DNA of 64,000 bases from Sporosarcina sp. ACRSM. Lineage in GTDB: Bacteria; Bacillota; Bacilli; Bacillales_A; Planococcaceae. Position 1 is the first letter of the stretch. Each line of letters begins with the position of its first letter. The stretch spans positions 124,001 to 188,000 of the forward strand of contig NZ_JAKRNU010000007.1 in assembly GCF_022346545.1 (NCBI RefSeq), in the 5' to 3' direction. The notes beneath the pieces were generated by a model. The model searched no databases and was not told the origin of the DNA. It saw only the letters and a program-made list of their open reading frames with translations. Of this stretch, positions 42,122-51,255 are shown piece after piece. The position numbers and the translations under genes were made by a program.

Positions 42122-43084
42122 TTATGGGAAGAATAAGAAGCGTCTCGCTTGTAGAACCTCCAATACTTGTTCTGGTATTTCCTTGACCTTGATATCCCCG
42201 CCTAAGAATAGGAGCCAATTGGTGACCTCGGTCAATTCTTCAGGATGTTGCACATTGATAAACATCTTTAGAATAGCTGTCGTTTGAAAAGGATTCGTAT
42301 AGGAAATGGACACTGTGAATGGATGATATTTTTTAAACTGGGAAATGGCCTTTGGACCGAGTTCAATGACCAAATTGACCGCTTCTTCCCGCTTACTCAG
42401 TTTTTCTAAAACCTTTTTCTTACTTAGCCGTTTTTTTACTGAGGATAGTTGGACATCCGTGAGATTGTCTACAGGAAAAATCCGCCTCTGTTCATCCTTG
42501 ATATCAAAGCCTTCAATGAGCCAAAAGCCTTTTTCATGGTACAAGTGCAAGAGATAAATCTGATAGCATTTTATCGCCTTCTCTTCGTTGACGGTAATCG
42601 ATAAATGGCGATCCATTAAAAGGAGTTGGATAAGTTTTTCTAATATAGGATGGGGAAGATCTGACAGATCAAGTAGGTCAGGATTATCAGGATTGGTTCC
42701 TTCAAAAAGCAGGAGTTGATTTAACAGCACAAGGTCATCTTGCTGGTTTTCAGAGATGAGGCCCAGTAATTTTTCGGCTAAAGATTGACGGCTCTTTAAA
42801 TAAGGAAGTTGATTGTTTCTTGTGGCCATAAAAGCGATAAAAAGCGCTTTGATCTCTGTATCGGTAAAGCGGACAGCTGGGAGGACCGAGTTGTTCATCA
42901 CAAAATAACCGCCATCCCTTCCCACTTCAGCGACAAGGGGCATCCCCATCGCTTCGATTTCTCGTATATCCCGAATAGCGGTTGAACGGGATATATTAAA
43001 TTCCCGCATGATTTCAGAAATGGTAAAGCCGGCACGGTTGTTGATATACCGCATAATGACATTAATCCGTTCAACTTTTTTCAT
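42122..43084 (-). CDS. YafY-type HTH/WYL transcription regulator
   Basis: 320 residues: DeoR-like helix-turn-helix (GFTISEIMREFNISRSTAIRDIREIEAMGMPLVAEVGRDGGYFV) and a WYL-type effector domain (about 140-240) with IEGFDIKDEQRRIFPVDN. Such proteins sense ligands or nucleic acids through the WYL domain. It is divergent from the effector-binding-domain gene at 43194, probably its target. Confidence 0.85.
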   Translation of the reverse strand: MKKVERINVIMRYINNRAGFTISEIMREFNISRSTAIRDIREIEAMGMPLVAEVGRDGGYFVMNNSVLPAVRFTDTEIKALFIAFMATRNNQLPYLKSRQSLAEKLLGLISENQQDDLVLLNQLLLFEGTNPDNPDLLDLSDLPHPILEKLIQLLLMDRHLSITVNEEKAIKCYQIYLLHLYHEKGFWLIEGFDIKDEQRRIFPVDNLTDVQLSSVKKRLSKKKVLEKLSKREEAVNLVIELGPKAISQFKKYHPFTVSISYTNPFQTTAILKMFINVQHPEELTEVTNWLLFLGGDIKVKEIPEQVLEVLQARRFLFFP

Positions 43085-43193
43085 CGGGGCCTCCTAAACA
43101 GTTTCATTTTTTGACATGGTTTAACGTTATTATAAACTCATCGAATGAAAAGACAATTCATTTGATTAATATCTGAAAAGGAAGGTTTTAAAT

Positions 43194-43673
43194 ATGGCAG
43201 ATTATACAATAGAAGAAAAAGATGGCTTTACGGTTTTAGGATTTGGAACGGAGCTAAAAAGCGATTACACAGACTTTGCGGGAATCACGAAGGAAAAAGC
43301 CGACTTTTGGCAATCCGCTAGCCAAGACGGGACACTCGATCGTTTAAAAGCCGTTGCGACAAATGACTATATTTTTGCTGTAAATGAAGCAGTGAATAAT
43401 AAGATGATGCATTATGCTGGCGTCATGACAGAAGAGACATTACCGGATGCCACCAGAATCATTCAATTTCCGAAGGGGGAATATGTAATCGTTAAAGGGA
43501 AAGCAAAAACGGCTGAGGAGTTAAGTAATAAGTTGACTGGCATCGCCTTTGGTCAAGTTTTGCCGGAAGCAACGAATGTGGCCTATGTGGGCGGACCGAA
43601 TGCAACGGTTGAGATGGGTCAGCGTGACGGCCTCGTGTTTGGTGAAATGTGGATTCCTGTCGTTAGGAAATAA
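43194..43673 (+). CDS. GyrI-like/effector-binding domain protein
   Basis: 159 residues in the AraC-type effector-binding (GyrI/YdeE) fold: DYTIEEKDGFTVLGFGTEL at the start, HYAGVMTEETLPDATRIIQFPKGEYVIVKGKA in the middle and the closing GEMWIPV with its conserved Glu/Trp. No DNA-binding domain, so it is a free-standing ligand-binding protein, possibly for small hydrophobic compounds. RBS AAAGGAAGG. Divergent from the WYL regulator. Confidence 0.82.
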   Translation: MADYTIEEKDGFTVLGFGTELKSDYTDFAGITKEKADFWQSASQDGTLDRLKAVATNDYIFAVNEAVNNKMMHYAGVMTEETLPDATRIIQFPKGEYVIVKGKAKTAEELSNKLTGIAFGQVLPEATNVAYVGGPNATVEMGQRDGLVFGEMWIPVVRK

Positions 43674-43795
43674 GAGATTCATGACGCCCAGAGCACCAAG
43701 CATTCACTTTCCATGTGCGATCAACCAGTAGGTGGTATAATGAACTTCTACGGAATGAATAACCACAATATTCTAAACATAAATTGGAGGACGTT

Positions 43796-44191
43796 ATGGG
43801 ACGATTGATTCATTTCGAAATTCACGTAGATGAAATGGAACGGGCAAAGCGGTTTTATGGTGAAGTATTCGGATGGTCATTTCAAGATTGGAGTGATTAT
43901 GCGGGAATGCCTTATTTTGGTGCCGTTACGGGCGATGACAAGGAACTCGGGATCAACGGGGCCTTGATGCAGCGGCAAAGTGCGCCCCCTGAAACAGGAC
44001 AAGCTTTAAACGGATTCGCTTGTACAATGGGTGTGGAAAACTACGACGCAACGGAAGAAAAAATTTTAGCGAACGGCGGGACAATCGCCAAACCTAAACA
44101 TCCCCTTCCCGGCATGGCGTGGCAAGGCTATTATCTGGACACAGAAGGCAATGTTTTTGGAATTCATCAACCTGATGAAAATGCGAAATAG
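43796..44191 (+). CDS. VOC family protein
   Basis: 131 residues: paired beta-alpha-beta-beta-beta modules of the vicinal oxygen chelate (glyoxalase/bleomycin-resistance) family: IHFEIHVDEMERAKRFYGEVFGW and the closing GMAWQGYYLDTEGNVFGIHQPDE with a candidate metal Glu. ATG 43796 follows GGAGGACGTT; the frame opens at TTG 43784. Probable downstream partner of the preceding effector-domain gene. Confidence 0.85.
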   Translation: MGRLIHFEIHVDEMERAKRFYGEVFGWSFQDWSDYAGMPYFGAVTGDDKELGINGALMQRQSAPPETGQALNGFACTMGVENYDATEEKILANGGTIAKPKHPLPGMAWQGYYLDTEGNVFGIHQPDENAK

Positions 44192-44202
44192 TGTTGATCG
44201 TA

Positions 44203-44256
44203 AAAAAAGAGGGTGTTCACGGAAATCAGTTCTGATTTCTGCGAACGCCTTTTTTC
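44203..44256. terminator. Bidirectional terminator
   Basis: AAAAAAGAGGGTGTTC and GAACGCCTTTTTT arms with an inner GAAATCAG / CTGATTTC stem; serves the VOC gene and the convergent membrane-anchored gene. Confidence 0.8.
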
Positions 44257-44272
44257 CCCCTTCACTTATCTG

Positions 44273-44917
44273 TTAAAATGCTTTGCTCCACTCATTCTCC
44301 TCTAATATTTCCCCATTTTTAGCGACATACCCTACAATAAGCGTACCTTGTTGTAGTTTGTCTTCGCTTTTCAGAAAAGAAATGAACTCATTAAAGAGTC
44401 GTTCGTCTTCGTCATTCTTTTTTCGAGGAATCGTCACACGAATAGTAGGGGCAACGTCAAAGTCTTTATAACTCCTTGAATCCGTCCAATCAATCCCTAG
44501 TTCCTCCCCTATCCTATCATCGAAGTAAGCATAGACATCCGCTTTTTCTCCGAAGTGTTCCCGTATGAAAGGACGTATTTCGCTTTCTAAATCATTTCTC
44601 CATTTTTCAGCAATATACGTGTCCACCATTTGGTTGGTTTGATCGTCATAGTAAACAAAAAACTGAATTCCGCTCGTTTTATCTCTAACAATCGCTGCAT
44701 ATTCAAATCCAAAGTTTCCCATATTATCATACAACGTATCGTATATCTCGAAGCGATCACTAAAATGATCTTTTAGGTATTCCTCCGCTTGGGCTTTCAC
44801 CTGTTCTTCTTTTTCTTTATCAGGCTTCATCTCTAGTATAAAAATAATGACGAGTAGAACGATGCCCGCCAGTATCACACCTAAACCAATAAGCATCCAT
44901 TTTAAAATTTTGTTCAA
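44273..44917 (-). CDS. Membrane-anchored protein of unknown function
   Basis: 214 residues: one N-terminal transmembrane anchor (about 8-28) and a 180-residue acidic extracytoplasmic domain (EEYLKDHFSDRFEIYDTLYDNMGNFGFEYAAIVRDK). No recognised family. Its upstream region has an ECF-sigma-like promoter sharing -35, -10 and initial transcribed words with the one at 38838. Confidence 0.65.
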   Translation of the reverse strand: MNKILKWMLIGLGVILAGIVLLVIIFILEMKPDKEKEEQVKAQAEEYLKDHFSDRFEIYDTLYDNMGNFGFEYAAIVRDKTSGIQFFVYYDDQTNQMVDTYIAEKWRNDLESEIRPFIREHFGEKADVYAYFDDRIGEELGIDWTDSRSYKDFDVAPTIRVTIPRKKNDEDERLFNEFISFLKSEDKLQQGTLIVGYVAKNGEILEENEWSKAF

Positions 44918-44978
44918 ATAATCCCCCTCTATTCCTAATCAATCACACAATAAAAATACAAAGTAGTCATACTATTGA

Positions 44979-45005
44979 AACGTCAATAAGGAATAAGAAG
45001 TTGCA
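44979..45005 (-). promoter_or_regulatory. ECF-sigma-like promoter, copy 2
   Basis: On the minus strand TGCAAC (45000-45005) and CGTT (44979-44982) are 17 nt apart, followed by CAATAGTATGACTA. Same architecture as 38838-38864. Confidence 0.45.
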
Positions 45006-45073
45006 TTTACTGGAAACTAAGCTAGAGACGAATCCCGGAATCCCCATATATTTCGGTTCAGGTTTATAGTGTG

Positions 45074-45994
45074 TTAATCCAAGGTTTGTTTTTGGTACTT
45101 TGTCTTAGCCGGCAACATTCTTTTGAAAAAGTCAAATCGCATGTCTGCCTGCCAATTGACGAGAAAGATGCCAAGAAATATAAGTACACCGCCCAACAAG
45201 GTAAACCATGCCAAACGTTCCCCAAGAATGAGCCAACCGGACAGGACACCAAAAAATGGCGCCAAAAATAAGAAAGAACTTGTCTTCTCCGGATTTCCCT
45301 TTTTCAATAAGTAAAACCAAATCGCAAATTGAACGATAGAAGCCGGAATGGCAAGCCATAACAAGATGAAGATGGAAGAAGCGTTGATGATGAAATTAGG
45401 TTGTTCCAGAAGAAAACTTGCCGCAAATAAAATCAAACCACCAAACAATAATTGATAGGCCGTCAATACCCATGTATCGAATTTATGTCCATGGATTTTG
45501 ATAATCAAAGTGGAAACAGCCCATGAAACGGCCGCTACAAATCCGAACAAAGTCCCCACTTTAAAATCCAAATTTGCCCCCAACGTGATGAATCCCCCGA
45601 CAAATCCACATAAGACGCCCATCCATTGCCTGAGACCATACCTGATTTGTAAAAAGATTGTTCCAAAAACGACAACCAACAATGGATTGGTAAACGTTAA
45701 TATGGAAGTTTCACCTGATGTGATCGTTCGTAATGCTAAGAAAATGCCGCCCATCACAGCTGCCGTTTGAAAAAAGCCGATTACCACAATCCACATCCAA
45801 TTGACAAGTTCTTTCGGATGCGGCCTTTTAAATAATTTAACAATGATCGCAAAAAGTACCCCCGCGATTATAAATCGAATGGCGACCAATAAAAGAGGCG
45901 TTGCATAGTCGAGCCCTATTTTCCCGACCGCAAACGAAGAACCCATTAAAGCAGTGGTTAGTACTACTAACAAGCCAAAGACAATTCTATTCAT
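45074..45994 (-). CDS. EamA/DMT family transporter
   Basis: 306 residues, ten helices, two EamA repeats (first TTALMGSSFAVGKIGLDYATPLLLVAIRFIIAG, second GFVAAVSWAVSTLIIKIHG), basic C-terminus. Good RBS (GAGGAGGG). Substrate unknown; single-gene unit. Confidence 0.87.
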   Translation of the reverse strand: MNRIVFGLLVVLTTALMGSSFAVGKIGLDYATPLLLVAIRFIIAGVLFAIIVKLFKRPHPKELVNWMWIVVIGFFQTAAVMGGIFLALRTITSGETSILTFTNPLLVVVFGTIFLQIRYGLRQWMGVLCGFVGGFITLGANLDFKVGTLFGFVAAVSWAVSTLIIKIHGHKFDTWVLTAYQLLFGGLILFAASFLLEQPNFIINASSIFILLWLAIPASIVQFAIWFYLLKKGNPEKTSSFLFLAPFFGVLSGWLILGERLAWFTLLGGVLIFLGIFLVNWQADMRFDFFKRMLPAKTKYQKQTLD

Positions 45995-46018
45995 CTCAAC
46001 CCTCCTCCTACCTGACTA

Positions 46019-46412
46019 GTGAATTTTGATTATGCCAATCTAGTCGTTTTCCATATCTTACTATGTATTGCAATGGCTCCTTATATATACGCTTTCATCT
46101 TAAGTGTTTCACGATTATTCTCGATAAGCAAGAAGAAAGGACAGTTTCGCTTTATAACTGACCGGAGGATGTTAGTCGATCATCAACTTGACCCGACTAC
46201 CGCTTCATCTTGGTCATCAAATAGGTGAGGCCATCTCTACATTTCTTGGCGGTTGGGACTATGAGGTCTTCGGCACACATGTTTTTTCATTCGGATTAGC
46301 CACATTCCTATTAATAAGCGCAGGCATTATTTCATACCTGATTCCGGATAAACTCAAGCTGCTAAAAATGAAACAAGGCAAACTTATAGGTAGCAGCACA
46401 ACTTCTTCCTAA
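46019..46412 (+). pseudogene. Decayed membrane transporter fragment
   Basis: Two short frames carry membrane-protein-like sequence: PYIYAFILSVSRLFSISKKKG in the first, and GEAISTFLGGWDYEVFGTH with a following transmembrane segment and IPDKLKLLKMK end in the second (46188-46412). They resemble the last helices of a 12-TM carrier, perhaps MFS, interrupted by frameshift and deletion. The family is uncertain. Neither frame has a ribosome site. Confidence 0.35.
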
Positions 46413-46559
46413 TGATAGGTACAGCCTTTTCTTATAGAAATTAAAATCTTCCACCTCGGTATGTTGCGTTATAATAGATAGACACCTTAATAAGTGGCAA
46501 CTACAGACGAGAACATACAGTCTTAGGCTGACATACATACTCGAATGGAGGCACCTAGA

Positions 46560-47252
46560 ATGCAATACGATGTATTTTTATTTGATTTAGATGACACGCT
46601 GATGGATTTCAGTGCAGGTGAAAAAAATGCTTTTTCCCTTTCCTTTGAATCGAACGGCTACCCGAACGGTTTAAGCGACTACAGAAAGAGCTATCGGGAA
46701 ATCAGTACAGTGCTTTGGGATGACTTGGAACAAGGACGCATCTCTTTGACCGAGCTGAAAACGGAACGGTTCAAGCGCTTGTTCGATCTGCACGGCTTGG
46801 ACATGGACGCCGCCCTGTTCGGACAAACCTATTTGGACTACTTAGGTAAAGAAGCACATCTGATCGAAGGTGTAGCAGAAATGCTCAGCGGCCTGGCAGA
46901 TTGTCGATTGGCGATCGTCACAAATGGCTTCAAAGATGTGCAGTTTTCTAGAATTGGCAGATCCGTGCTAAACAACACATTCGAAGCAATCATCACATCC
47001 GAAGAAGCCAATTGCCAAAAACCGAAAGCGGACATTTTCGACTATGCATGCAAGCTCCTCAATGTGTCGGATAAGTCCCGCATCCTCATGATCGGCGACT
47101 CCCTTTCATCGGATATTCTTGGCGGCAACAATTTCGGTATTGATACATGCTGGTACAATCCGCAGCGTAAAGAAAACAACAGCGCGGCAAAACCGACGTA
47201 TGAAATTCACGATTGGAAGGAATTCAGTTTTGGGCCAGTGGGTGCTATGTAA
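46560..47252 (+). CDS. yjjG: YjjG family noncanonical pyrimidine nucleotidase (HAD)
   Basis: 230 residues in the HAD superfamily with all four motifs: DLDDTL near the start, IVTNG, a lysine in CQKPKADIFDYA and GDSLSSDILGG. The cap domain is of the YjjG/YfnB type. It dephosphorylates noncanonical pyrimidine nucleotides (house-cleaning). ATG 46560 follows GGAGGCACC; the frame opens at 46545. Confidence 0.87.
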   Translation: MQYDVFLFDLDDTLMDFSAGEKNAFSLSFESNGYPNGLSDYRKSYREISTVLWDDLEQGRISLTELKTERFKRLFDLHGLDMDAALFGQTYLDYLGKEAHLIEGVAEMLSGLADCRLAIVTNGFKDVQFSRIGRSVLNNTFEAIITSEEANCQKPKADIFDYACKLLNVSDKSRILMIGDSLSSDILGGNNFGIDTCWYNPQRKENNSAAKPTYEIHDWKEFSFGPVGAM

Positions 47253-47312
47253 TATACCACGATAAGTGAACGCACAAAACCTTGCTGTATTCTAATATTG
47301 CTGTTGGAAATG

Positions 47313-47354
47313 AAAAACGCCCTGGAGGAAACTATTTCCTTCCGGAGCGTTTTT
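47313..47354 (+). terminator. Terminator of yjjG
   Basis: AAAAACGC and GGAGGAAA / TTTCCTTCC arms closing with GCGTTTTT. Confidence 0.75.
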
Positions 47355-47545
47355 GATTTTGCCGCTAATTTGGCCTTACTTTTCCATTCCTATCCAAGTA
47401 GAAGCTGATCAGAGTTCTTAAAAATGACATAAACACTTTGAGACTTTCTATAGTCCATCTTCACCCTATAGTAGGGCTTTGATTTCTAATTTTATAACGC
47501 TTATAGTTAGGACTGGTATATTTAATGAATGGAGAATAGCTACGA

Positions 47546-48511
47546 ATGATCACTAGAGAAAAATTAGAGAATAATCAAGTTTGGCTATATGTCATTGTAC
47601 TCGTAATCGCAGCCGGATTTGGACTAATCGTTCCCAATGTCGCAGGGCAATTCGATATAACGATTTCTGCTGTCATCGCTATTTTGATGTATAGTATGTT
47701 TTCGCAAATTCCCTTTACTTCTTTAAAAGAATGGGTTGTGAATCGACGTTTTATCTGGGCTCTCTTAACGGTTAACTACATAGCAGTGCCGATTGTGGTA
47801 TGGCTTCTATCAAAGTTATTACCCGACTATCCACCATTATTGCTTGGCGTCTATTTAGTTTTGCTAACACCTTGTATTGATTATGTCATCGTCTTCACAG
47901 CTCTAGGCCGTGGGAATGAAAAGATTATACTCATGTCGACACCCATTCTTTTCATTACCCAAATGCTTCTTTTGCCTTTGTATTTATGGCTGTTTATGGG
48001 GAATGAAGCAACTGGAATAGTGGAGCCAGGCCCATTCTTGGAGGCTTTTTTCGGTCTTATCGTTATTCCACTGGGCATTGCGATTGCCCTCCAGTTATTT
48101 GCAAGAAAAGCACCAGTCGGCAACCAAATAGTAAATCTGTCAGCATGGCTACCTGTTCCATTTATGGCACTTACGCTTTTTGTTGTCGTGGCATCTCAGA
48201 TTGGCAAATTATCTACTTACATGAACCTCATTATCAAAGTGATTCCGATCTATATTGCTTTTATGATTATCGTTCCCATTATATCCCGATACATCGCTAA
48301 GTGGTTTAATCTCGATATCGGATCAGGTCGTGCCCTTATTTTTAGTGGATCCACACGGAATTCGCTTGTGGTTCTCCCCCTTGCCTTAGCTTTGCCCGAT
48401 GATATCAGTACACTGGTAGCCGCCGTAATCGTAACACAGACGATTGTTGAGCTTGTAGGTGAACTGATATACATACGGGTCGTACCAAATCTACTATTGC
48501 GTCAAAAATAA
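47546..48511 (+). CDS. ACR3-like arsenic resistance/BASS family carrier
   Basis: 321 residues, ten transmembrane helices. LTPCIDYVIVFTALGRGNEK with Cys110 matches the conserved TM4 cysteine and motif of Acr3-type arsenite carriers in the bile acid/sodium symporter superfamily; GSTRNSLVVLPLALALP is the second signature. Arsenite efflux is likely but it has no ars neighbours here; it is 16 kb from arsRBC. A hairpin AGAAGCCA / TGGCTTCT follows the stop. Confidence 0.82.
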   Translation: MITREKLENNQVWLYVIVLVIAAGFGLIVPNVAGQFDITISAVIAILMYSMFSQIPFTSLKEWVVNRRFIWALLTVNYIAVPIVVWLLSKLLPDYPPLLLGVYLVLLTPCIDYVIVFTALGRGNEKIILMSTPILFITQMLLLPLYLWLFMGNEATGIVEPGPFLEAFFGLIVIPLGIAIALQLFARKAPVGNQIVNLSAWLPVPFMALTLFVVVASQIGKLSTYMNLIIKVIPIYIAFMIIVPIISRYIAKWFNLDIGSGRALIFSGSTRNSLVVLPLALALPDDISTLVAAVIVTQTIVELVGELIYIRVVPNLLLRQK

Positions 48512-48629
48512 AAAGAAGCCAGAGGAGAGACAACTACGTCTTCTTTTGGCTTCTCAAATCATATTTCTTACTTAATTGACCTCTTCGGTTTAGGAAGCCG
48601 CATGACAATCAATGTGAATCCTGCCGGCA

Positions 48630-48965
48630 TTACCAGCCATCCCATTTTTTCTCCATAATTCCAAGCTCTTTCAAAAAGCTTGTAAGCAATCGGTCATTTT
48701 CACTTTTTAAAGCATTCTCCGTACATGGAGAATGGGGGGCGTACTGTAAATTTTCCGCTTCTTCTAATGTTGATTCTTGCAGAAAGTTCGTAGGATCCGA
48801 CTCTTCAAAACAAACGGGAGCGATATAGGTCTTATAAGTATGGTCCAAAATAACCCTTGTATCTGAAGAAGGGTGGGTTTCTTTCGGTACGAGCAAACCG
48901 ATCAGTACGATAATGCCGAATACAAGAATTATCAATATAAACAGTAGCGCCTTATTTTTTAGCAT
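48630..48965 (-). CDS. Membrane-anchored small protein (111 aa)
   Basis: N-terminal transmembrane segment (LLFILIILVFGIIVLIGLLV) then an 85-residue extracytoplasmic part with two cysteines (PVCFEESD, SPCTEN) that may form a disulfide. No family recognised. Its ATG is overlapped by the stop of an upstream 49-residue frame. Confidence 0.6.
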   Translation of the reverse strand: MLKNKALLFILIILVFGIIVLIGLLVPKETHPSSDTRVILDHTYKTYIAPVCFEESDPTNFLQESTLEEAENLQYAPHSPCTENALKSENDRLLTSFLKELGIMEKKWDGW

Positions 48966-49101
48966 GATAAAACTCCTTCACCGTTAATAATGACCCTTTT
49001 CCATATGTACCAGACGCATGTAGTTTTTGATGCCAGCAGTCATACTGAAAAGATTCATGATTCGTTTCTTTCCTAATCTTGAACATGCCGGCTCTTGGCA
49101 T
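48952..49101 (-). CDS. Possible 49-residue peptide coupled to the next gene
   Basis: ATG 49101 opens MPRAGMFKIRKETNHESFQY and ends VKEFYHAKK, the stop lying 11 nt inside the following gene. The composition (His, Tyr, Trp, Lys) looks coding and the overlap suggests coupling, but the ribosome site is poor. Alternative: decayed end of a larger gene. Confidence 0.35.
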   Translation of the reverse strand: MPRAGMFKIRKETNHESFQYDCWHQKLHASGTYGKGSLLTVKEFYHAKK

Positions 49102-49379
49102 TCCATCACGCCTTCCTTGTGTATTGTTGCCGCCTTCCTCATCATCCCTTTAAAGGTTCAGTAGCTAAGATTATAAATTTGACATGCATATTAGTCCTGT
49201 TTAATATGAGGATCGATCTATATGTTACAAACAAATTTAGAACTTACAGTGAAGTTCTTAAGTGCATTCAGAAAGAAAGTAAGAATTCAAATATTCTGCG
49301 GTAGTAGCAATCAAAGAATGCAGTTTCATGCTTTTCACATTTGACTTCTGGCTATTCAGAGCATTCTCAAGTATAATTC

Positions 49380-49570
49380 CACCTAAAATCAATCGCGCCT
49401 CGGCGTGATTGCGTCCAGATTTTTTCGAGCTCGCTCGCATCTAGCTCCGGGCGCCAGGAGCTCGGGTCATAAGTCAAAGTTGCTCTGTGGTAAAAAACGC
49501 CACGCCGCATCTTCGCCTTATGCCTGTCGCACCTAAGCAGGCGCCCTTCGCTTTCGGGAGAAAAGCTCTT
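49380..49570. repeat. Bacillaceae-type intergenic repeat
   Basis: A GC-richer block with TCTAGCTCCGGGCGCC, GGAGCTCGGGTCATAAGTCA, GCTCTGTGGTAAAAAACGCC, TTATGCCTGTCGCACC and GGCGCCCTTCGCTTTCG. These words in this order belong, as I remember it, to a widespread intergenic repeat of Bacillus, Lysinibacillus and relatives. No ORF or ribosome site lies in the block. Confidence 0.6.
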
Positions 49571-49590
49571 CTAAAAAATCTGTGACATCC

Positions 49591-49653
49591 GCGGGCCTAC
49601 AGGAGGTAGGTCATGCAACCGTTGCTGCAGGACGCAGCGAACTTAGGTTGCCT
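49591..49653 (-). ncRNA. Covarying structured RNA element, copy B
   Basis: Minus strand: GCAACC/GGTTGC outer stem, GCTGC-GTCCT-GCAGC inner stem, CCTAC-CTCCT-GTAGG third stem, then GCCCGCG. Each stem differs from copy A (36977) by paired changes that keep base pairing. No toxin ORF follows; only a T-rich tract at 49574-49580. Confidence 0.55.
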
Positions 49654-49756
49654 TCTATCTTCGTTCAGCGGGCGTCTGGACACCCGCTGAACAGGAAAAC
49701 AAAACCGCATTCATCTCGCCACCTATAGAGGTGGGAGTCTTCTGCTGAACGAAGAT
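49652..49756. repeat. Long-range inverted repeat with IS605-like end
   Basis: TATCTTCGTTCAGC (about 49655) pairs with GCTGAACGAAGATA (about 49743) over 14 bp, enclosing GCGGGCGTC...GACACCCGC and a CACCTATAGAGGTG palindrome next to GGGAGTCTTCTGC. The latter resembles the end sequences of the IS200/IS605 elements in this window. The gap 49757-49954 holds nothing else but the dus promoter. Confidence 0.5.
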
Positions 49757-49954
49757 AAATTGAAATATATCTCCACAAGCATGGCAAAGATCTATGAATT
49801 GTCATACCTCGGAGACTATCCGCTATGTTATTATAGTAACAGTCGAAAAAGAAGTTTTGAGAAATGGATCTATGTATCAAACGAACAGAAATGCACAAAT
49901 TTATATTGAGTAAAGGATTTTGCAATTGTGTCTGTTGCAACAGGAGGATATGAA

Positions 49955-50932
49955 ATGAGTAACGAAGATAATTTTTGGCTTGATTTACCGAAGCCGTTTT
50001 TTATATTAGCACCAATGGAAGATGTCACAGACGTCGTGTTTCGTCACGTCATTAGTGAAGCCGCACCGCCTGATGTATTTTTCACGGAATTTACAAACAC
50101 GGAAAGTTATTGCCACCCTAACGGAAGAGAGAGCGTGCGTGGTCGTTTGACGTTTACAGAAGATGAACAACCGATTGTCGCGCATATTTGGGGTGATAAA
50201 CCCGAGTATTTTAAACAAATGAGCATCGATATGAAAAAAATGGGTTTTAAAGGGATCGATTTAAACATGGGGTGCCCGGTACAAAACGTGGCCGCAAACG
50301 GCAAAGGTGCTGGATTAATCCGACGTCCGGAAGTGGCAGCCGAAATCATCCAAGCCGCAAAAGCTGGCGGATTGCCAGTCAGTGTTAAGACAAGACTAGG
50401 CTACATCGAAATTGACGAATGGCGCGATTGGTTAACACATGTATTGAAACAAGACATTGCGAACCTGTCCATCCACCTTCGGACAAGAAAAGAAATGAGT
50501 AAAGTGGATGCACACTGGGAACTGATCCCTGAAATCAAAAAATTACGGGACGAAATTGCTCCAAATACATTGTTAACGATCAATGGTGATATCCCTGACC
50601 GCGCAACAGGTTTAAAATTAGTCGAACAATACGGCGTGGATGGCGTAATGATCGGCCGCGGTGTTTTCACCAACCCATTCGCTTTTGAAAAAGAACCAAA
50701 AGAACATAGCGTGAGAGAATATCTCGATTTATTACTTTTACAATTAGATCTCCATGATAAATATTCGACTGAAGCCGAGCCCCGTCCATTTAAACCGCTC
50801 CTTCGCTTTTTCAAAATCTATATCCGCGGATTTAGAGGCGCAGGCGAATTGAGAAACCGATTGATGGATACGAAAACAACGGATGAAGTGCGTCAGTTGG
50901 TACAACAAGTGTTGGATAACGGATTGGATTGA
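49955..50932 (+). CDS. dus: tRNA-dihydrouridine synthase
   Basis: About 325 residues. [15 protein letters not shown] at the FMN-binding start, [25 protein letters not shown] with the catalytic cysteine, SVKTRLG, and NGDI...[16 protein letters not shown] close the TIM barrel; a helical C-terminal domain follows. It reduces uridine to dihydrouridine in tRNA using NADPH. ATG 49955 follows GGAGGATATGAA; the frame opens at 49928. Confidence 0.92.
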   Translation: MSNEDNFWLDLPKPFFILAPMEDVTDVVFRHVISEAAPPDVFFTEFTNTESYCHPNGRESVRGRLTFTEDEQPIVAHIWGDKPEYFKQMSIDMKKMGFKGIDLNMGCPVQNVAANGKGAGLIRRPEVAAEIIQAAKAGGLPVSVKTRLGYIEIDEWRDWLTHVLKQDIANLSIHLRTRKEMSKVDAHWELIPEIKKLRDEIAPNTLLTINGDIPDRATGLKLVEQYGVDGVMIGRGVFTNPFAFEKEPKEHSVREYLDLLLLQLDLHDKYSTEAEPRPFKPLLRFFKIYIRGFRGAGELRNRLMDTKTTDEVRQLVQQVLDNGLD

Positions 50933-50955
50933 GACAAGCTTAATCAATTGAAGAA

Positions 50956-51006
50956 GGGGACTGTCCAGAAACTCGGTGAAAACTGAGTTTCTGAACAATC
51001 CCTTTT
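50956..51006. terminator. Bidirectional terminator between dus and rpmG
   Basis: GGGGACTGTCCAGAAACTC / GAGTTTCTGAACAATCCC with TTTTT on the plus side. Confidence 0.8.
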
Positions 51007-51081
51007 TCAGGTGCTTCCATGTTCTTCAACAATCGCGGAACTGCTTCATTTCGCAGGATAACTCGACAGCAATAAGAACGA

Positions 51082-51231
51082 TTATTTTGTTTCCCGGTGT
51101 AGTGTATGCCTCTTCAGTTTCGGGCAGTATTTCATTAATTCAATCCGCTCTGGATTGTTTCGTTTGTTCTTGGTCGTGATGTAATTACGGTCCCCTGTTT
51201 CAGTGCATGCTAGCGTTATGTTCACTCTCAT
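51082..51231 (-). CDS. rpmG: 50S ribosomal protein L33, zinc-ligand-poor paralog
   Basis: 49 residues: [36 protein letters not shown] and THRETK-like end match L33. The zinc ribbon is broken: CTET replaces CxxC and only one cysteine remains in KYCPKLK. Such C-minus paralogs replace the zinc-binding form when zinc is scarce. It lies 24 nt downstream of a zagA-type gene under a perfect Zur box, so it is induced by zinc starvation. Confidence 0.9.
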   Translation of the reverse strand: MRVNITLACTETGDRNYITTKNKRNNPERIELMKYCPKLKRHTLHRETK

Positions 51232-51255
51232 TGTCATTCCTCCAAGTATTGTTTT

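Noticed and set aside
49258..49440. 60-residue minus-strand ORF
   Set aside because: Lies partly in the intergenic repeat, lacks a ribosome site and has no sensible protein features.
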